Source: Baylisascaris procyonis (lineage: Eukaryota; Nematoda; Chromadorea; Rhabditida; Ascarididae). From it: 64,000 nt of DNA. The stretch spans positions 372,001 through 436,000 of the forward strand of contig JAZARR010000174.1 of the NCBI GenBank assembly GCA_037389465.1, written 5' to 3'. Shown in pieces: positions 34,887-49,185 of the stretch. The notes beneath the pieces were generated by a model, which saw nothing but the letters and a program-made list of their open reading frames with translations, had not been told where the DNA came from and did no database searches. Position 1 is the first letter of the stretch, and each line of letters begins with the position of its first letter. The position numbers were made by a program, and so were the translations under genes.

Positions 34887-37800
34887 TTTGTTTATCATCG
34901 CTTATAGTTGTGCTTAACGCATGACACTGGAAGGGGATACAAGATTGTCAGTGGAAAGAAGAGGCAGACAAGAATCCGTTCGCTGAATTTGTTGAAGGAG
35001 AGGAGAAAACAAGTGGGATTGTATTATGTTCGGACAACAACATTACTGCGATAAATATACTCCTAAGTATATTTTTATGTGAGAAAATGTTTTTCTAAAA
35101 TTTAACTTCAACGAAAGTAAACCTAGAGAAGGTAAAAAGGCCAGAATTCCTCCATTTATGAGGAATAGGTTCGATGACTGCGGTGGTGCGTCTTCAAATA
35201 TAATTTCGAGCATCTCAGTTGCTATTAAAAGCCTCTAGGAATTTCAACATGCAATTTTTTGGTTATCGCATGACAGCCGCGTTATTGTCCATTGCATGCA
35301 CAACATATTATTTTGCCTTCACTAGTGTATTTTAGTTGACAGCCTTTGAGAATGACGTCGTTTCTGTGTTGCAAGCCGAATTGTATTTAAGAACTATCTG
35401 TTCCGGCACGTTCAGGAAGATCTGGACGAGAGATTCTCGAGGTTTTACTTCTCACATGACGATGGCCGGTGTTCATCTCTGCGTGTGAGTATCCAACTAT
35501 CAGTTACTTATTTGTAAATTGGGATCCAGCCGGTCGTTAGGACCGCATCTGTGACGTGGGAAGCAGAAGAGAATCATTCAAACGGTACGGGAATCACCGA
35601 TAACACAATGGGTTATGAGAAATAACTACTTCTGCGTTCAATTATGAAAGCTTACATATTAGCAGATGATAAATAATTGCTTTAGAAAGAACAAATGCAA
35701 GAGGAGAAGAGAAATGCCCTTGAAGGGAATGTAACTAAAACTGCTCATGAATTGTAACGGAACTCACTATATTGATATCGATATTCGAGAGGTTCAAAAC
35801 CGAGGATGCATAAGCGTATATTATAGTTCAAATACAGCGCAACAGAGAACAATCGTTGCAAACAATAATCGTCTTCGAGAAGGATTACTTCTCCGGCGGC
35901 TGTTATAAATTGCATAAAAACTGAGCCGAAAACAATGAAAGGCGATTAATTTGTTCTGCAAGCTGCTATTCATTTTTCAACCACGGCAGTGATAAAAATT
36001 GAGAATGAGAATAATGTTATGACGATGAAGCTTTCCGTTGGCGAACTTATCACAAAAAATGTGAATACTTCACATATTTCTACACGAAAACCTTCGAAAG
36101 GGATGACCTGCTTGTTTCCCGGATATGAGCAAGTACCTACTTAAGTGCACTCATAGTTAATGGCGAAGACGTTAAAAGTGCTACTCGACAGCATGCCCAC
36201 AAATTTCCATGACGCCTTAGTCCACATTGTCCTGATTCGTAAAAAACGCGACAAGAATTTATTTAAGAATGAAACGATTCATCACTTTTTTGAAGCGCCG
36301 ATGTGTAAACAGATCCGATTTTCCAATCCTTGTCGTTGTTGTTTCCCTCCGCCTTTTCATAAAACAGCATCTCTCCCGTAAGATCTATGTTGTGAACCGT
36401 TTAAATTTATTAACTGCCTCGAAAATAAAACTGTTGATTGTCGCCTAATGGAGCCTATTGTTTCGAAATTCCTTAGTAGAATAAACAGTATATTGGTGAA
36501 ATAGACCGCTTCTTCATTAGTGTATTCACAAGCACAAACCTTCCACGAAAACCTCCGTGATATTTTCGCACAGCAATAATCCGCTAGCGAAGCATCTGTT
36601 CAGACGCACAATTCCCGTCGGCTGCAAATCATGGTCACCACGGATGCATCCAGTCGTGGCACACCAATCCACAGGACAGAACATTGACGACTTGTTTATA
36701 ATCGTCATCCATTGTTGAATGGTTACTGCAATCTATTCATTGCAATGCATTTTTCGTATAAATTTCTTCATCGGTCTGTTACTACCACCATGGTTCATCC
36801 TCTCCCTGTATTTACATGTCGTCGATCGTACTTCCTAGTAGTATTTGCGGAAATGCTTTTATGTTGCACAATATTTGTTTTTGAAGATTGTTCGATGATG
36901 GCTTGATGAAACAAAAGGTTGTCCAACAGGGACGCAATTTTGTGAAAACACTCCTGACCAAGTGAAATTTCTTTCTTTTTTTTATTTAATCAACGAAGAA
37001 AACGACGAACGTAAATTCACGGAACATGAATTGAAGCTATAAAATTCCTTGACTCTAAGTTTCTAGAAAGTTGTCGTGAAGAATATTACAAGGACACATA
37101 AATGATTTACTGGCAAATCTATACATATATGGACATGCACAGATAAATGTAGAGACAGACACATACAGTACATAGACAGAGAATAGGCCACAGTCATAGC
37201 ATAGTTCACTTTGTAGTGTGGGATTTATGGCCACCTGACCGGAACTTCACCTTTCGAAATAAAGTCGAAAGGACGGGAAACCGGAATAATTCAAGAAATA
37301 GCTTATAAAAGCAGGTAGATTCAATAACCTCCCAACTTCTCTCTTTCGCGCACTTGAATATGATATGCTGGAACAAAGCTGTGGTGAGGGTGGGATTGGA
37401 ATCAGATGCTGTTCTCGTGACTGAAACGTATTATAATTGCTATTCCACCAACTGGTTTACCACTCCAATTTTGTGCTAAGAGAACATTTTGTATCGGACT
37501 ATCGACAGTCTGATTGGGTTTGCTGTTTTGTGTTCTCCATGAAATGTTAAAGTTGGGAGATCCACAATCTCGGGTCTTGTGAGGTGGTTTCAACTTACAA
37601 CTTATGCTGCATATAGTCTGCTGCTGTTTATTTGTTCCGACAGAATAAGTGATGTTCATTCAATGCGTCAAAAAATAGCTCACTTATGCACATTTAAAAA
37701 AATGGTGCCCGAAAAAAAAATAAAACCAGCTGCCCGCAACTTGCACGCAAAAATGAATACGTAAGTGACTTGCAAAACACAAAGGAGGCAACTTTAAGGA

Positions 37801-40800
37801 ACGTCTACAAAACTGCACCGTTGTCAGTCTCAAGAATTAGGTAATGGTTGACTTCGAAAACCCAATGTTGAGTTCACTCTTCGTTGGTTTTGTCGGTTGT
37901 TTGAGGTTGTTTGACGTTCCCACTTGTGGTCGTCATCAAGTTGTCGTTTATTTTGAATTTTTCAACAATTACTTCTGTAAATTTTACGAATGGATAGTAA
38001 ACAAGCACTCCTTACATGTTACAACAATACACGTCAATCTGCTGTAGCGTATTCACCAGTGTTTGTTAAGTGTGAAATATTTTCTTTTTAATTGTCACAT
38101 TTTCGTTTATGAGTTTAATTTAGGAGACTGCATCTAACACAGAATGGAACAGAAATTACATCAATAGAATTAAGTGAAACAAGTGAAGGATGAACTTTTA
38201 TCTTTATTTGAAAGCAAAAAATTTATACGAGGGTTCGTTCAAAGACTGATTATGACTGCAGCACTGAATAGAACGGTTGTTTGAGGTGATGAAATATAAT
38301 AGGATTAAATAGAAATCATGGAAGATTCTATGTTATGTTGGGGGGGTACTTCGTCAATCAATCCATTCGATGAAATATATCTCTATGTTTTAAATCAAAA
38401 AACTTTTGCAGTACCAGACAACCACAACTTATTTCTTCTTTATGTTCAGCTTATTAGAGGCGAGTGCATTGTTCATTGTTTGCGTGATTTGACATCTCAA
38501 CGCAACACAATTCTCGAGAAAAAAGATCCTTATAAGTTAATTTTGGAGTATGATGGCAAGAGAGGATGGCAGTGATGTGGATGTCGGACAGCAGCGAAAG
38601 CTTTTCGATTTGTTCGCAGCAACCTAAGGATGTAACCGAAGATGACGTTGTGCTACAAATCCAGAAGTTGCTGAGTAGAAGAGAAGGCAGGAATGAAGAG
38701 GCCCCTATCCGGTAAAGTCGCTATATTTCTTTATGTTGGTCTTATGGTGAAGATTGCTATATCCCTGGGCCCTAGTCGGCTCTGTTGAGAACAGATGGTA
38801 GGGAGGTTAATGGAAAGCATCAGAAAAAATATTTTATGGCTTTCTCGCCGTCAGTCTTGCCCTAAGAATATTTCTTATTGGAAGTTTTTTTATACTTCTG
38901 TGCAGTTTCATAGTAAATTTTTGCACGATCGCATCAGAGACCGTTATATTTATGCAAAATCTGCTTGTTGTTGAAGAACTGATTTCTTTGCTGAGGGCAT
39001 AGTTGTCATTCAGTGGCCGAAATTGTGTTGATAGGGACTGCTTTTTGTTCAATTTTACACATTTCTTTTGCGGATGCATCTTATAGAAACGTCCAATTTG
39101 TTTGCATGTATTGGTGTGTCTGTCTGTCTGTCCGATGGTTTCAACTAAGAAATAAGCCATTAAACCGAATTTCAGCTTGAATCGGACGGATCTCAGAAAA
39201 TGAATCTTTTGTGCAAAATTTTTGCAATCAGTAGGATCAGTTAAGATATAAAGGTCGCACTGTGCACATTTTATTTTTTATTGTGAACTGTTATTTATTT
39301 CAGGAAAGTAAAGTGCAAAAGCGCAAATTGTGCCACCTTCTTTGGTATGCTTTATTGTTTATTGTTTATTTGCTTTGTCAAGTTTGCATTTGCAATGCAC
39401 ATTAAATAAAGTATGTGATGTGTGTTTATCTGTCCGATAGTTTCAACCCGATAATCACTGAGAGTTTAGAAATTAATGAGGTATTATAGAATAAAAACTC
39501 GATGTTAACTGTCTAGTTGATCTGTCAATTTTGAAGAAAATGAATACTTGAAAATGACTTATAGCTTTCGGGTTAAAATAAATTAACATATTTGCACATC
39601 TTTCACTCATAACAACAAAAATCTCGAATCGACAGCAAGCAATCGCCAAAGACCTGAGAGCTGATAACGACAAATCGTCACATTTACCTGAAACTCAACA
39701 ACCAAGCTGCCGGGGGATCCCTTTCCTCCATACTCCTCCCTCCTTTAGACGCTTCAATTCTTCCTCTTCCCTCTCTCTGCTCTCGACATGTCAACTTTAG
39801 TACGAAAATGAATGTCCCCTAGGGAAAACGCTTCGCAATATAAGAGCATTTTACAAGCAATTAGATCGTGGAACACGTGCTCATTCGAATCTTTCACAAA
39901 AGACTTATACGAATGGCCAATCGAAGCAAAATGTGAATGCATTATCTGTGAAGTATTGTATTTTTTAGCAAGTTATGGAAGTGGCTATTCTGATGGAATT
40001 GCAAAAACACATTTTGTGCCAGCCGAGTTGATGTGCTTTTCTAATTGCCTCAAGAAGCAACTTTGAATATGTGCAAAGTTTAGTTATCTTTAATGGCAAC
40101 GGGAGCAAAAAAGAGGCGTATGAAGAATCGAAACAATTCGAAGCGTATTGGAAGAGACGACATCAGGAAGAAAAAGATTTATAGAGGGATAACGTCGCAT
40201 TGTTCGTTCAGTCTTTTATTTATAGATCTATCTATCTATGTTCAACATAATATGCATTTAATTTAAAGGGTAGTTGATAAATTGCAACGATTCAAGCAGT
40301 GGGATGCCTCATGCCGAATAATTCTGTGCGATTCCTATATGAAAATCATAACGGCTAAAATATTTTGCGATGGATCGAGAATTTCGCTCACCAAAATCTA
40401 TTTTGCAGTCGAGCTTGCATAGACAACAGAAATGCTTAACTATGTGTTCCCTTGACTCTTATTTTCAACGATGTGTGGACAACATGGCTGCAAGCGTTAG
40501 TCTTGAAATATTAAGTGGTTGGCTTAAAAAAATAAAAATAGTATGGGAGGTATGGGAGGCCTTCGAATGAGTTTCAAATTACGCGAAAGGAGACTGTTGA
40601 TGAAGAAAGAGTGCAAATTCTTCTTTTGAAAAAAAAATTTCGATGATTCATACTTGATTCTAATATCTGTGATAAAATTATATCATACGATCATTTCTGC
40701 TCCGTATTGTAGAAGGAAATGCAGTGATAAGCGCACAGTATACATTATATTCGAATAAAATGCAAATGGGTTAATTTTTACGACAATAAATATGGTCGTC

Positions 40801-43440
40801 ATTGCGAATGAATGAAAATAAAATTTTGTGAATGTTGAAATTATGCGAAAATTTAAGTTTCTTTTTAATGCGCCAACTATTAGTTGGCTATTTATGAATT
40901 TTTGAGTTGAACTGATTTCTGGGGTTGTTTTAGAAAATAAAATGCCTGAGTTTTAGAAGGATGTTATGATTAACAACTTTGAAAATAATTAAACGGTCGA
41001 AATGAAGCTACCTGAGCTCGACAGATTGGAAAAGCAATAGATGTTGTTTGCCGGGATAACTTGAGTCTCTTCCTTCAAACGGAAAGGTTTTCTTCTTTAA
41101 TAAACCTTCAATTATCAAGTATGAGGTGAGTAAGGTTCAGCGTACATAAAAAATTATTTGAGAAAAGGACGTATATTGTCTTTGAACAATGTCAGATTAC
41201 ACTTTCAAGCTTCGATGCTGAGGCTCGCAAAATCATATTATATTTATTTCCAAATTGCTTTAGAGACCATTTGTCCTCTATATGCGATCTGAATGGAAAG
41301 CTCCCTAAGTCCGAGATTTTCAAATCACCAGCAGAATTCTTTGAAATAATATAACTTTCATCGATAAACGATTAATTACGGCAGTTACAGCCATCAGTAC
41401 GTAGAAGAGCTGGTTTAGCAGTTGTTAGGGTTCCATTATTTAGAGTACACGACAGCAATAATTACGCACTAAGTTCCTCGAGATGTTGAAAATTTATAGT
41501 TTACCTGTTCCATGTTTAATGCCTCTATTCTTAAGCATTTTGAAGTTTTCTCTTAGAGCTCTTACTACGGAACCGATGTTACTTTCATTTAATGATGCTA
41601 CTTTCCTTTCCATTGTTTTACCTATCTAACTTTAGTAAATTTACTCTACACTGACAAGTGCAAGTTAAATTATACATGCACCCTCCCCTCATTTCTTTTC
41701 GTCGATCACTGAAAGAAAATGGATTCGAATGCGATTCATATGTTTAGCCTGATGGTAGTCAACTACGGCTTCCATTCGTCAATAATTGTAAAATTAATAC
41801 TGGGCAGGCTGTTTACAGCAAACACCGTCACCCTTAATAGGTGTCATAATGCATCACTCACAATTAAGTGACGTGCGATTCGAGCAAACGGTTACCGACA
41901 TTGATGTATACAGTTAAGTGATATGTAGAGCGCTTCGAATTAGGTCATAGGCACTCAGTGGAAAACATCGAAAACGTTGATTTCGACAGTCGAGAACACA
42001 TGTTGCCCCTATTGATATTCTCGATGCATACACCCCTCCACAGCGCTACATACAAACACTATATAACCCTTATGGTATTTGATAATTAATATAGATTTTT
42101 ATTTCAGCGCTCCAAAATCCTGTAACAATATATGTTAGAAGACAAATGTACTAAATGATGACTATATAAAAGGTAGTAATAGTAGTACATCTATGAATAT
42201 TCATGTGTGATCGAAAACGAAATGAAATAACAGCAAGTGAAATGACCCACCACAGAACCTGGAGCAACTTGCGGGTTGGCAAGAGCTTGCATACTATCAG
42301 TCGCTGTCGTTAATTATTAGTAAACAGTGAATTGTGAGAAATAATGAGTGACTTTCAAACGAATCGACTATTCACATAAATTTTCGCTTCTTACATCCGA
42401 CCGATTGATCGACTTGAGAGGCTTTATATTGAGGGAGAGATAGATTTAATGAACAAGCGAACAAGTGGAGAGTTCTTCCTTAAACCGTTCTTGAGGTGGG
42501 AACGGGGAACGGGTTGACGAGGAGGATTCCCATTCTAAATCTCGCACAGCAAGTACGGCGACGAGTTCGCTCATATGGCGTTGTGATTCCATGAAGCAAA
42601 TATTTTCTAACTCATGCTCCTCAGTGCTGTCATGTTATGCTGCACAAGGTGGTGAAAGTGATTAGAAGCGCATCTTAAATTATTCTTAATGAATTTCTTC
42701 ATTTTGCCTTCAGTCCTTCTCGAACTGAAACTATTCGTGAGATAGATACCGCGAGCAAGCAAATTTTCTATGTAAAAATGCAATACAGCCATAATGGGCC
42801 CCTTGCAAATGTAAAGACTATGTAGAAGGCAATTTGCAAATCATATATGAATGAGTAATATATATGCTCGACACCTATTGAAGTTGCCGATGAATCCTTT
42901 GCCAATTTTTGGGAACCTTACCATAATGCGTGCTGATATATACCTACCTACAGGGGAATTTCTTCTCATTAATCACAAAAGTTGCACCGATGAAAGTTGG
43001 TAGATTTAATCCAAATCATAGTTTGCTCCCAGAGCCTGCCTTCCCTACTGACCGTCTTGCAGACCAGCTGATGGGACCTGAATGCGATGATTAATTTGCA
43101 TATGCATATCCTGCAGTAGGGCTAATTGGATAGTTGACAAAGACAAATTATGCAGTAATGATTTGTCTTATGTTCACACGCATTTCGCCTTCAAGATCGT
43201 ATATGTCTAGTGGTATAAAATGGACTCTCCAGTGTTAAAATTTCATTTGCTTCAGCTCAAAAATATTGGGCAACCTCATCCTCCCAGAGAATAGACGAAC
43301 CATTCAGTGATTTTTCATCTCAAGTTTGGGGATCGGAACAATTTTTTCAGATTATTAGGAAGTTTACAGCAATCAGAGGTAAGACACAATTGAAGATTTC
43401 TTAAATTTTAGACAGTTCGCTCGATTTTGTAAAACTGATT
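34887..43440. other. 8.5 kb without a supported gene
   Basis: AT-rich and interrupted in all frames apart from short open stretches of at most about 85 codons (for example 38318-38575 and 39812-40066) that match nothing I know and have no splice context. It contains scattered copies of a TGTCTGTCTGTCCGATGG-like motif near 39110-39140 and 39420-39450. Confidence 0.6.
35416..35484 (+). CDS. weak candidate exon, Kunitz-like fragment
   Basis: Between an acceptor-like cacgttcag and a strong donor cgt|gtgagt the frame reads EDLDERFSRFYFSHDDGRC. RFYFSHDDGRC resembles the middle of Kunitz inhibitor domains (RWYY..-TG.C). I could not find flanking exons with the GC.GN part, so this may be chance or a relic. 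Confidence 0.22.
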
Positions 43441-43705
43441 TGCAGCATCGTGTAATGTGCTGTATGCGATATGCACTTGCGAGGTGCGATGAGCGCTGAG
43501 CGGCGTAGGATATACGGCGTTTGGTGTGCGGGATGCAAGGTGCGATGTGCAATTTGCAATGTGCAGTGTGGGACGTGGGATATGAGATCTTGCACATGCA
43601 ACGTCCGGCCTGCAGCGTGCAGCGTGCACCGTGTGGCATGCAGCATGCAGCATACGATCTGCGGTATTCGTCACTACATGACGCATGTATGCGTGCGTGC
43701 ATCTG
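43441..43705. repeat. degenerate 7-bp-period tandem array (TGCRNNG type)
   Basis: About 37 successive heptamers such as TGCAAGG TGCGATG and TGCAATT, then TGCAGCG TGCAGCG and TGCAGCA TGCAGCA. Units vary but stay in register over about 260 bp. Because TGC recurs every seven bases and stops are rare, several frames on both strands are open here; none is a gene. Confidence 0.85.
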
Positions 43706-46700
43706 TTAGTTTCTAAGCGGGGACCATTGAAGTTGGAATTATGAAAGTCGATAGGTATAGTTACATCATGGGAGGATTTCTTTGCAGCGTGATATGTAAG
43801 TCCGTATTGTCGCATCAATTTTGAATTCAACTGTAGGCACTTTAATGTGAAAAGAAATTTCCACGCATTATACACCGTTGGCCTTTTCATTTTGCAGCAA
43901 TCATTCAAGTTGCGAAACAGTGAGAGAAGCTTCCAGGAGAGCTGACGCTGCTCTGACACAGAGTGTTTTCGGAGGAACTTTGCAGAAGAGCAACTTTTAT
44001 TGCAGGAACATCACGAAGAAATCAGAGGGAGAAAAATTGGGGGACTACGCGATGGAGAATAGTTTTGCTAGGACGGAGTCCCCGAAGGGAAAATTTGGGA
44101 GAGAAAAGTCGGGATTTGAGAACGGGGAGTCCACGCTATACTAGCAGATTCTTCTGTCGGTAATTCCTCAACGGCAAGCGACTGATGAGGGTCAAACCCC
44201 GAAAAAATTCAGAGAGAAAGATCGGAAAGCTTGCCAACGAGAAGTGATATTGTCGAAGCAGGCTGGGGCATGAAAACTTGGGAATCGTTCTCAGGCAAAG
44301 TCTCCAATGTAACTCCACTAAAAGATGGAGACCCCTGGGCCAAACTGACTGGTTCTGTTTCGCATTCCCCATACGGCTAAGAAGTTCAATAAATTACCAT
44401 AAAATATTAAGCTTGCAAAATAATGCTTTCATATTTTACTTGATTGATATTCATAAGTCGTCCATAATGTCTTCGGTGCAAATTTTCCGCAACAGAACTT
44501 CTTTTGTGAGTCAGCCGGTCTAAAATTAAAGAAAAACCAAACAGTGCAAAGTGCGTGCAAAACTTTTTCAGTGTTTCAATGTTTCCGTCTTCTTCGAAGT
44601 CGACGGATCAGTGTGACATATAGTGTAAGTAATCATCGTAAATTAGTGCGCCAAACGTCTAATTCCTTAACTTCAACCCAACGATTTCATGTGTGAAACT
44701 TTCTCAGGGATAGACAAACATACAAACATAGACGCAGTGTCGTGCATTGCTCTTTAACAAAGTACAAGAGGACGCGCAGAAATAATTCTTTTTAGAAATT
44801 TTGTGGGTGCGATTGAATTAATTTGAGTATATTGGCAATATTTTACATTCGTTTTTAGTCTACGAAAATGTTAAATTAGAAGAGGTGAATAATGTAAAAA
44901 CATATATCATATGGCACGCCAAATCCAGCTGGCGAGTCGTTAAAGTTCATCGTTCGGAAGGTATTGAAATTAAACACTCCGTGGCTGGTTTCTCACTTCG
45001 CCTCAAATTTCGCTCTATACGAGGCGATTTTGATAGCATGTCTTAATGTGTTATGCAACTGGGACGCATGTGTGCAAGGGAGGTTTGTCATACCTCAGTC
45101 TTTTCCCCGTACGGGAAGGCAATAGACTGTTCTTGCCTTCCTCCCTCTCTCTTTCGTTCCACCATCGAGGCAACATTATTTATGCCTAATACTGATCAGA
45201 TTAACGCAGAAATGACCAGTGTTGTATTTTCTAATGGAATTTATTTGTGCACTCGGTTGATTTCTTATGAGAATCACTATTTCGTGTATTACTGTTATAT
45301 ATGGATAATTGAGTAATGAGTCAGAACTCATGAGCACATATCATGCCAACCTTCGTGGTACTCATTGCCTTGTACCTAACCCTTTCTTCATTTTTTAATA
45401 GCGGATAGGAATTTTCTCCACAGTTGTTTGCTGTAATATACGACTTTCAAAGATATCGAACGGTAGCCACGTGAATCGAGCGTCGTCGATGCTCAGAAAA
45501 TCGTTTAATCCGATTCAACATGTCGATCGACATGTTTCAAGCAATAAATCGTTGAATTAGAGAGAGATCGCGTGATAGTGAGGCTTATTGCCTGACCTGA
45601 CTAAATTAAGAGCAAAAACTTTAGGAGCAAGCCCCTTTTTGTTTATTTGAAGCAAATAGTGTGAAAGTATATTGGAATGATATCGGCCGAAATATGAATT
45701 GTGTATAGCACTTATAAAGGTATCACTCGGCCAAAATGCTGTTTGGACATCCATGTGCATGACATTTTACCATTTATATTTGAAGGGAAGAAGTGATGGA
45801 ACTGATATTGCGTATGTTTCATTGGGAAAGTTTTACAGATCTCCTAGTTGATTCGTTGTGATGCAGCACTTGTTTCTAATGGAAGCACTATTCAAAGAAA
45901 ATGATGTACCTTTGCATGCCTGAAGCGCTTACATATTATTCAAACAACGAGTACAGCGAATATTATATTATAGTCAGCCGGCTGGAAACAGTACAGAGTT
46001 GTCAACAAAGCAATATGCAGAACAAAGTGTATTCATTATTAAAGACAGATATATGATTGCGTTTGTTAGATCGATATATGCATCATTGCGAGCCATATAT
46101 TGCACATAGTTCGAAATTAATTGCACATAACTTTTACACGTTGAAACACACACCGGTTGTTGATAGAGGAAGAGAGAAACAGAGGAAGAGAACAAATGAG
46201 AGCAGATAGAATATTTTTTTTTTTAATTTATTACAAAAAAGTAATGAAAAGTAACGATCATGTGTAAGTGGTTTTTTGTTTCGAAAAGGGTGAAAGAGCA
46301 TGTAGAATTGGAGATCGTAATAGAAGACGTATCAATAACAAACGACAATCAATTAAACAGTATACAATTTTCCGACAAAATATACAACATAAGTATTCTG
46401 GCAAATTGCCATGATCGGGGATGAATGCATATAAGCGAGTAAAGTTCTTCATTTAGAGTTGAATGACGTTTTTTGCATATTTTTTAAGCACTAGAAATAC
46501 GACATAAAAGCTAATATTTGACTAGTGTTGTGTGTTTCCACACACGATCATTACTCGATAGACGTTTTTTTTAAGCGCATAGCAAATGGCACAGAAATTA
46601 GCATACTGACATAGCGGTACACATCCGTTAACCTAGACTTATAGAATTGGGATATATCATCACACAACTATATTACTTATATTTGACATATATACCTCAA

Positions 46701-47070
46701 CTGCAAACAAAGAAAAGTAAATAAACTGCAAACGCATCAAGATGAGATGTGAAATTGCAAACGCATCTCGGCACATTCTACTTATAGGTCACGTTACCCA
46801 GAAATTTTAAAATGGGCTAAGCTCGTGATTTTTGACGTCGTTATATTTTAAATTAACCTTCCTCTTTAACTATCAAAATATCTATGCATCAAATGAAGAG
46901 AGCAACTTCTAGTCAGCCAGCTGCATGGAAATAGACTATGAGTTGAAGCTTTCATTCAGCTTTATATTAAATGGGAAGGGGAACCGATCTACGCTCTTCT
47001 TGTTAAGAGGAAAAAACACTTAACTCGCCTTTGCGCTTGCAAAACCCGATAGAAAACCGCTTTACTATAA

Positions 47071-47072
<2 letters not shown>
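43706..47072. other. 3.4 kb without a supported gene
   Basis: No exon chain or RNA gene seen. It contains a purine-rich stretch at 43960-44260 and a 20-bp perfect palindrome at 45517-45536. Confidence 0.55.
45517..45536. repeat. 20-bp perfect palindrome
   Basis: AACATGTCGATCGACATGTT equals its own reverse complement. Confidence 0.95.

Positions 47073-47117
<45 letters not shown>
47073..47117. repeat. (TA)n microsatellite
   Basis: About 22 uninterrupted TA units. Confidence 0.97.
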
Positions 47118-47119
<2 letters not shown>

Positions 47120-47125
47120 CGAGAC

Positions 47126-47224
47126 ACTGCAATGATATGCAAGTAATAAGAGTAAACATTGCAATGATATGCGATCAGTAAGAGCAAAGATATTGCAATG
47201 ATATGCAATCAATAAGGCTAATGG
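47126..47224. repeat. three imperfect tandem copies of a 32-34-bp unit
   Basis: Units start at 47126, 47158 and 47192 with (A)YTGCAATGATATGC, then AAT/ATCA and ATAAGAGYAAA-like ends. They adjoin the TA tract. Confidence 0.8.
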
Positions 47225-49185
47225 GAAAATTGAATTTTTTAAACGATCAAGCAGCGTAACAACTTATCAGCTCATACCACAACTAGTCCATCTCACTTTT
47301 CGAGATACCTTTGCACCTTCAAAGATAAAACAAATCTTAAACTTCACTTGCTTATAAGCATTCTAAGTTTAATGAGGGTGACATTCGAATGTGGGTGAAG
47401 GGAAAGAAAAGGGAGCAATAAGCTGGCCTGATACCTCCGACCACTGCTATTATTAATTTCTATTATCAAGTTATCTCAAAACTGAACAACAAATTCTTTC
47501 TTGATTGTATTCTGTGATCTCGATAACTTATAGGCTCTACTCTCAACATACAGTCATTGGAGAATTTAACTAATCTTTCCCACTATGTAATCAATAATAA
47601 AGGTCGACTCACTGATAAGATTGATGTGATAAGAACTGGCAATTTCCGATAACATTTAATGAGGACTAGTTGGTTTTAGCAACCAAACGGTTGCAAAATG
47701 TTTGTTATGCATAATTTGCTGATAAAATTGCAAAGAGTTAGCGCATTTACAAGTGAAAAAAAACGACTAGCAAAATAAATTCGATTCAATTGATGAAAGT
47801 TCCTTCTAAATTTCTTTTTATTTGTTTTATTTGTTTTTTTCCTTTTGTAAGTTCCACTCGGAAATCAAACGTGATGGTGGATGTTAGAAGTGAAAAATAG
47901 ATTTCAATCGTTTACTGCGAAAGTTATGTCAGTTGGCTATAGAAATTGTTTCTTGGAATGTTTTTCCGGGACATTTGAATGTATTTGCGGCTGCTTATCG
48001 TCGTTATCGAATTCCGCATCTAGGCATATGTCTCGTTTTTAGTACGTTTCGTAGATCTTTTTCTCACTATCTTTTCATACATCTTATCGTCTGGATATGG
48101 AATGTTTTTTTTTCGCAAAAAAAGAATTGTAAAGAAGCCAGCCACAAAATTTCCGTAACCACAAGATTCCTTCACCGTTACCGCCACATAATGGAAAGTC
48201 TTTCTCTTAAAAAAAATAAATGCTTTCTAGTTAAAGGTGGTGAAAATTAACGACTTTACAGAGATTATATGAAAAATTAACGTATCACTTTTATATCTAA
48301 ATGCAGCTCTGACTACCGATTGAATGTAAAGATTCAGTTCGAGTGTACATATAATAATGCTATGCGTCGCTATTTGTCCTTAACCAAACAAGAAGCAACG
48401 AGTGGAATCTGAAAAGCGGATGGATATTTCGTCTATTTACAAATTATTGTCGATGACTTCTCAAAGCGGGGTTGGAAGAATCGTAAAAGAAAATGCATAT
48501 CAAGGTTGGGGGATGGGGTGATGGAGTTGGGGTTTAAAATTTTCCTATGAGATAATAATACTCTTATTGCACTAATAATGTGAAAAAATGATTAAAAAAT
48601 TTGCTATCGAAGAAACGAGAATCGAAAACGGATGTATGTGTGTGCCGTTGTCTATGCGATGTCGGTAATCGACGTCGTTGTCGTCGAGATGCTCGATGCA
48701 TCGGTAAAGTGTGCTCTCGAACAAAGTCATATGCCATCCTTACTGTAATCAATTCGTTGTCCATTTCCTTCTTATGTGTCCTGTCTTCTTGATAGTATTT
48801 GTGCAAGCCATTTAAAAAGTTACAAACAACGTCGACTGAAAAGAAGGAGAAAAATCATTTATTCTGTAAAAAATTTATGATTGGAAGCAAAAGAAGCTGG
48901 ATGTTAGGTGCTTTCGTTGTAATTCCAATGTGATGCAAAAAATACAATTTTTCACGCCTCTATACCATAATATGCTTTTGCATACGTTATTTTAATCGGT
49001 ATCTGGGAAAACAGAGATCACTGGAATAAAGATATGGATTTTGGTGGCTACAACTTAACCAGCAGTTATAGTTATTATTTATCAGTAAATTAAAGTTCAT
49101 TTCTCACTAGCCAGAAGAGTTGCAGACACTTGAACGTATATAACAATTGTAGTTGCTTTATAATAAAAAATTGCAACAACTGCAT
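47225..49185. other. 2 kb without a supported gene
   Basis: One cysteine- and arginine-rich open stretch at 48630-48700 ends at a possible donor (ATCG|GTAAAG), but no partner exon was found. Otherwise AT-rich with no signal. Confidence 0.5.

Noticed and set aside
36526..36708. Minus-strand frame with several cysteines, and VTTDASSRG-like residues in another frame that resemble RNase H
   Set aside because: Too short, interrupted by stops, and no neighbouring retroelement domain.
39812..40066. 84-codon ATG frame, and a similar one at 38318-38575
   Set aside because: No known motif, no splice partners, no codon pattern unlike the surroundings.
43373..43959. Cysteine/histidine-rich open frames on both strands, up to 183 codons
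   Set aside because: They follow from the 7-bp-period TGC array, which leaves several frames open. No start or splice context.
48601..48792. Cysteine/arginine-rich frame with a possible donor
   Set aside because: No matching second exon and no module pattern; arginine runs come from repeated CGTCGT sequence.
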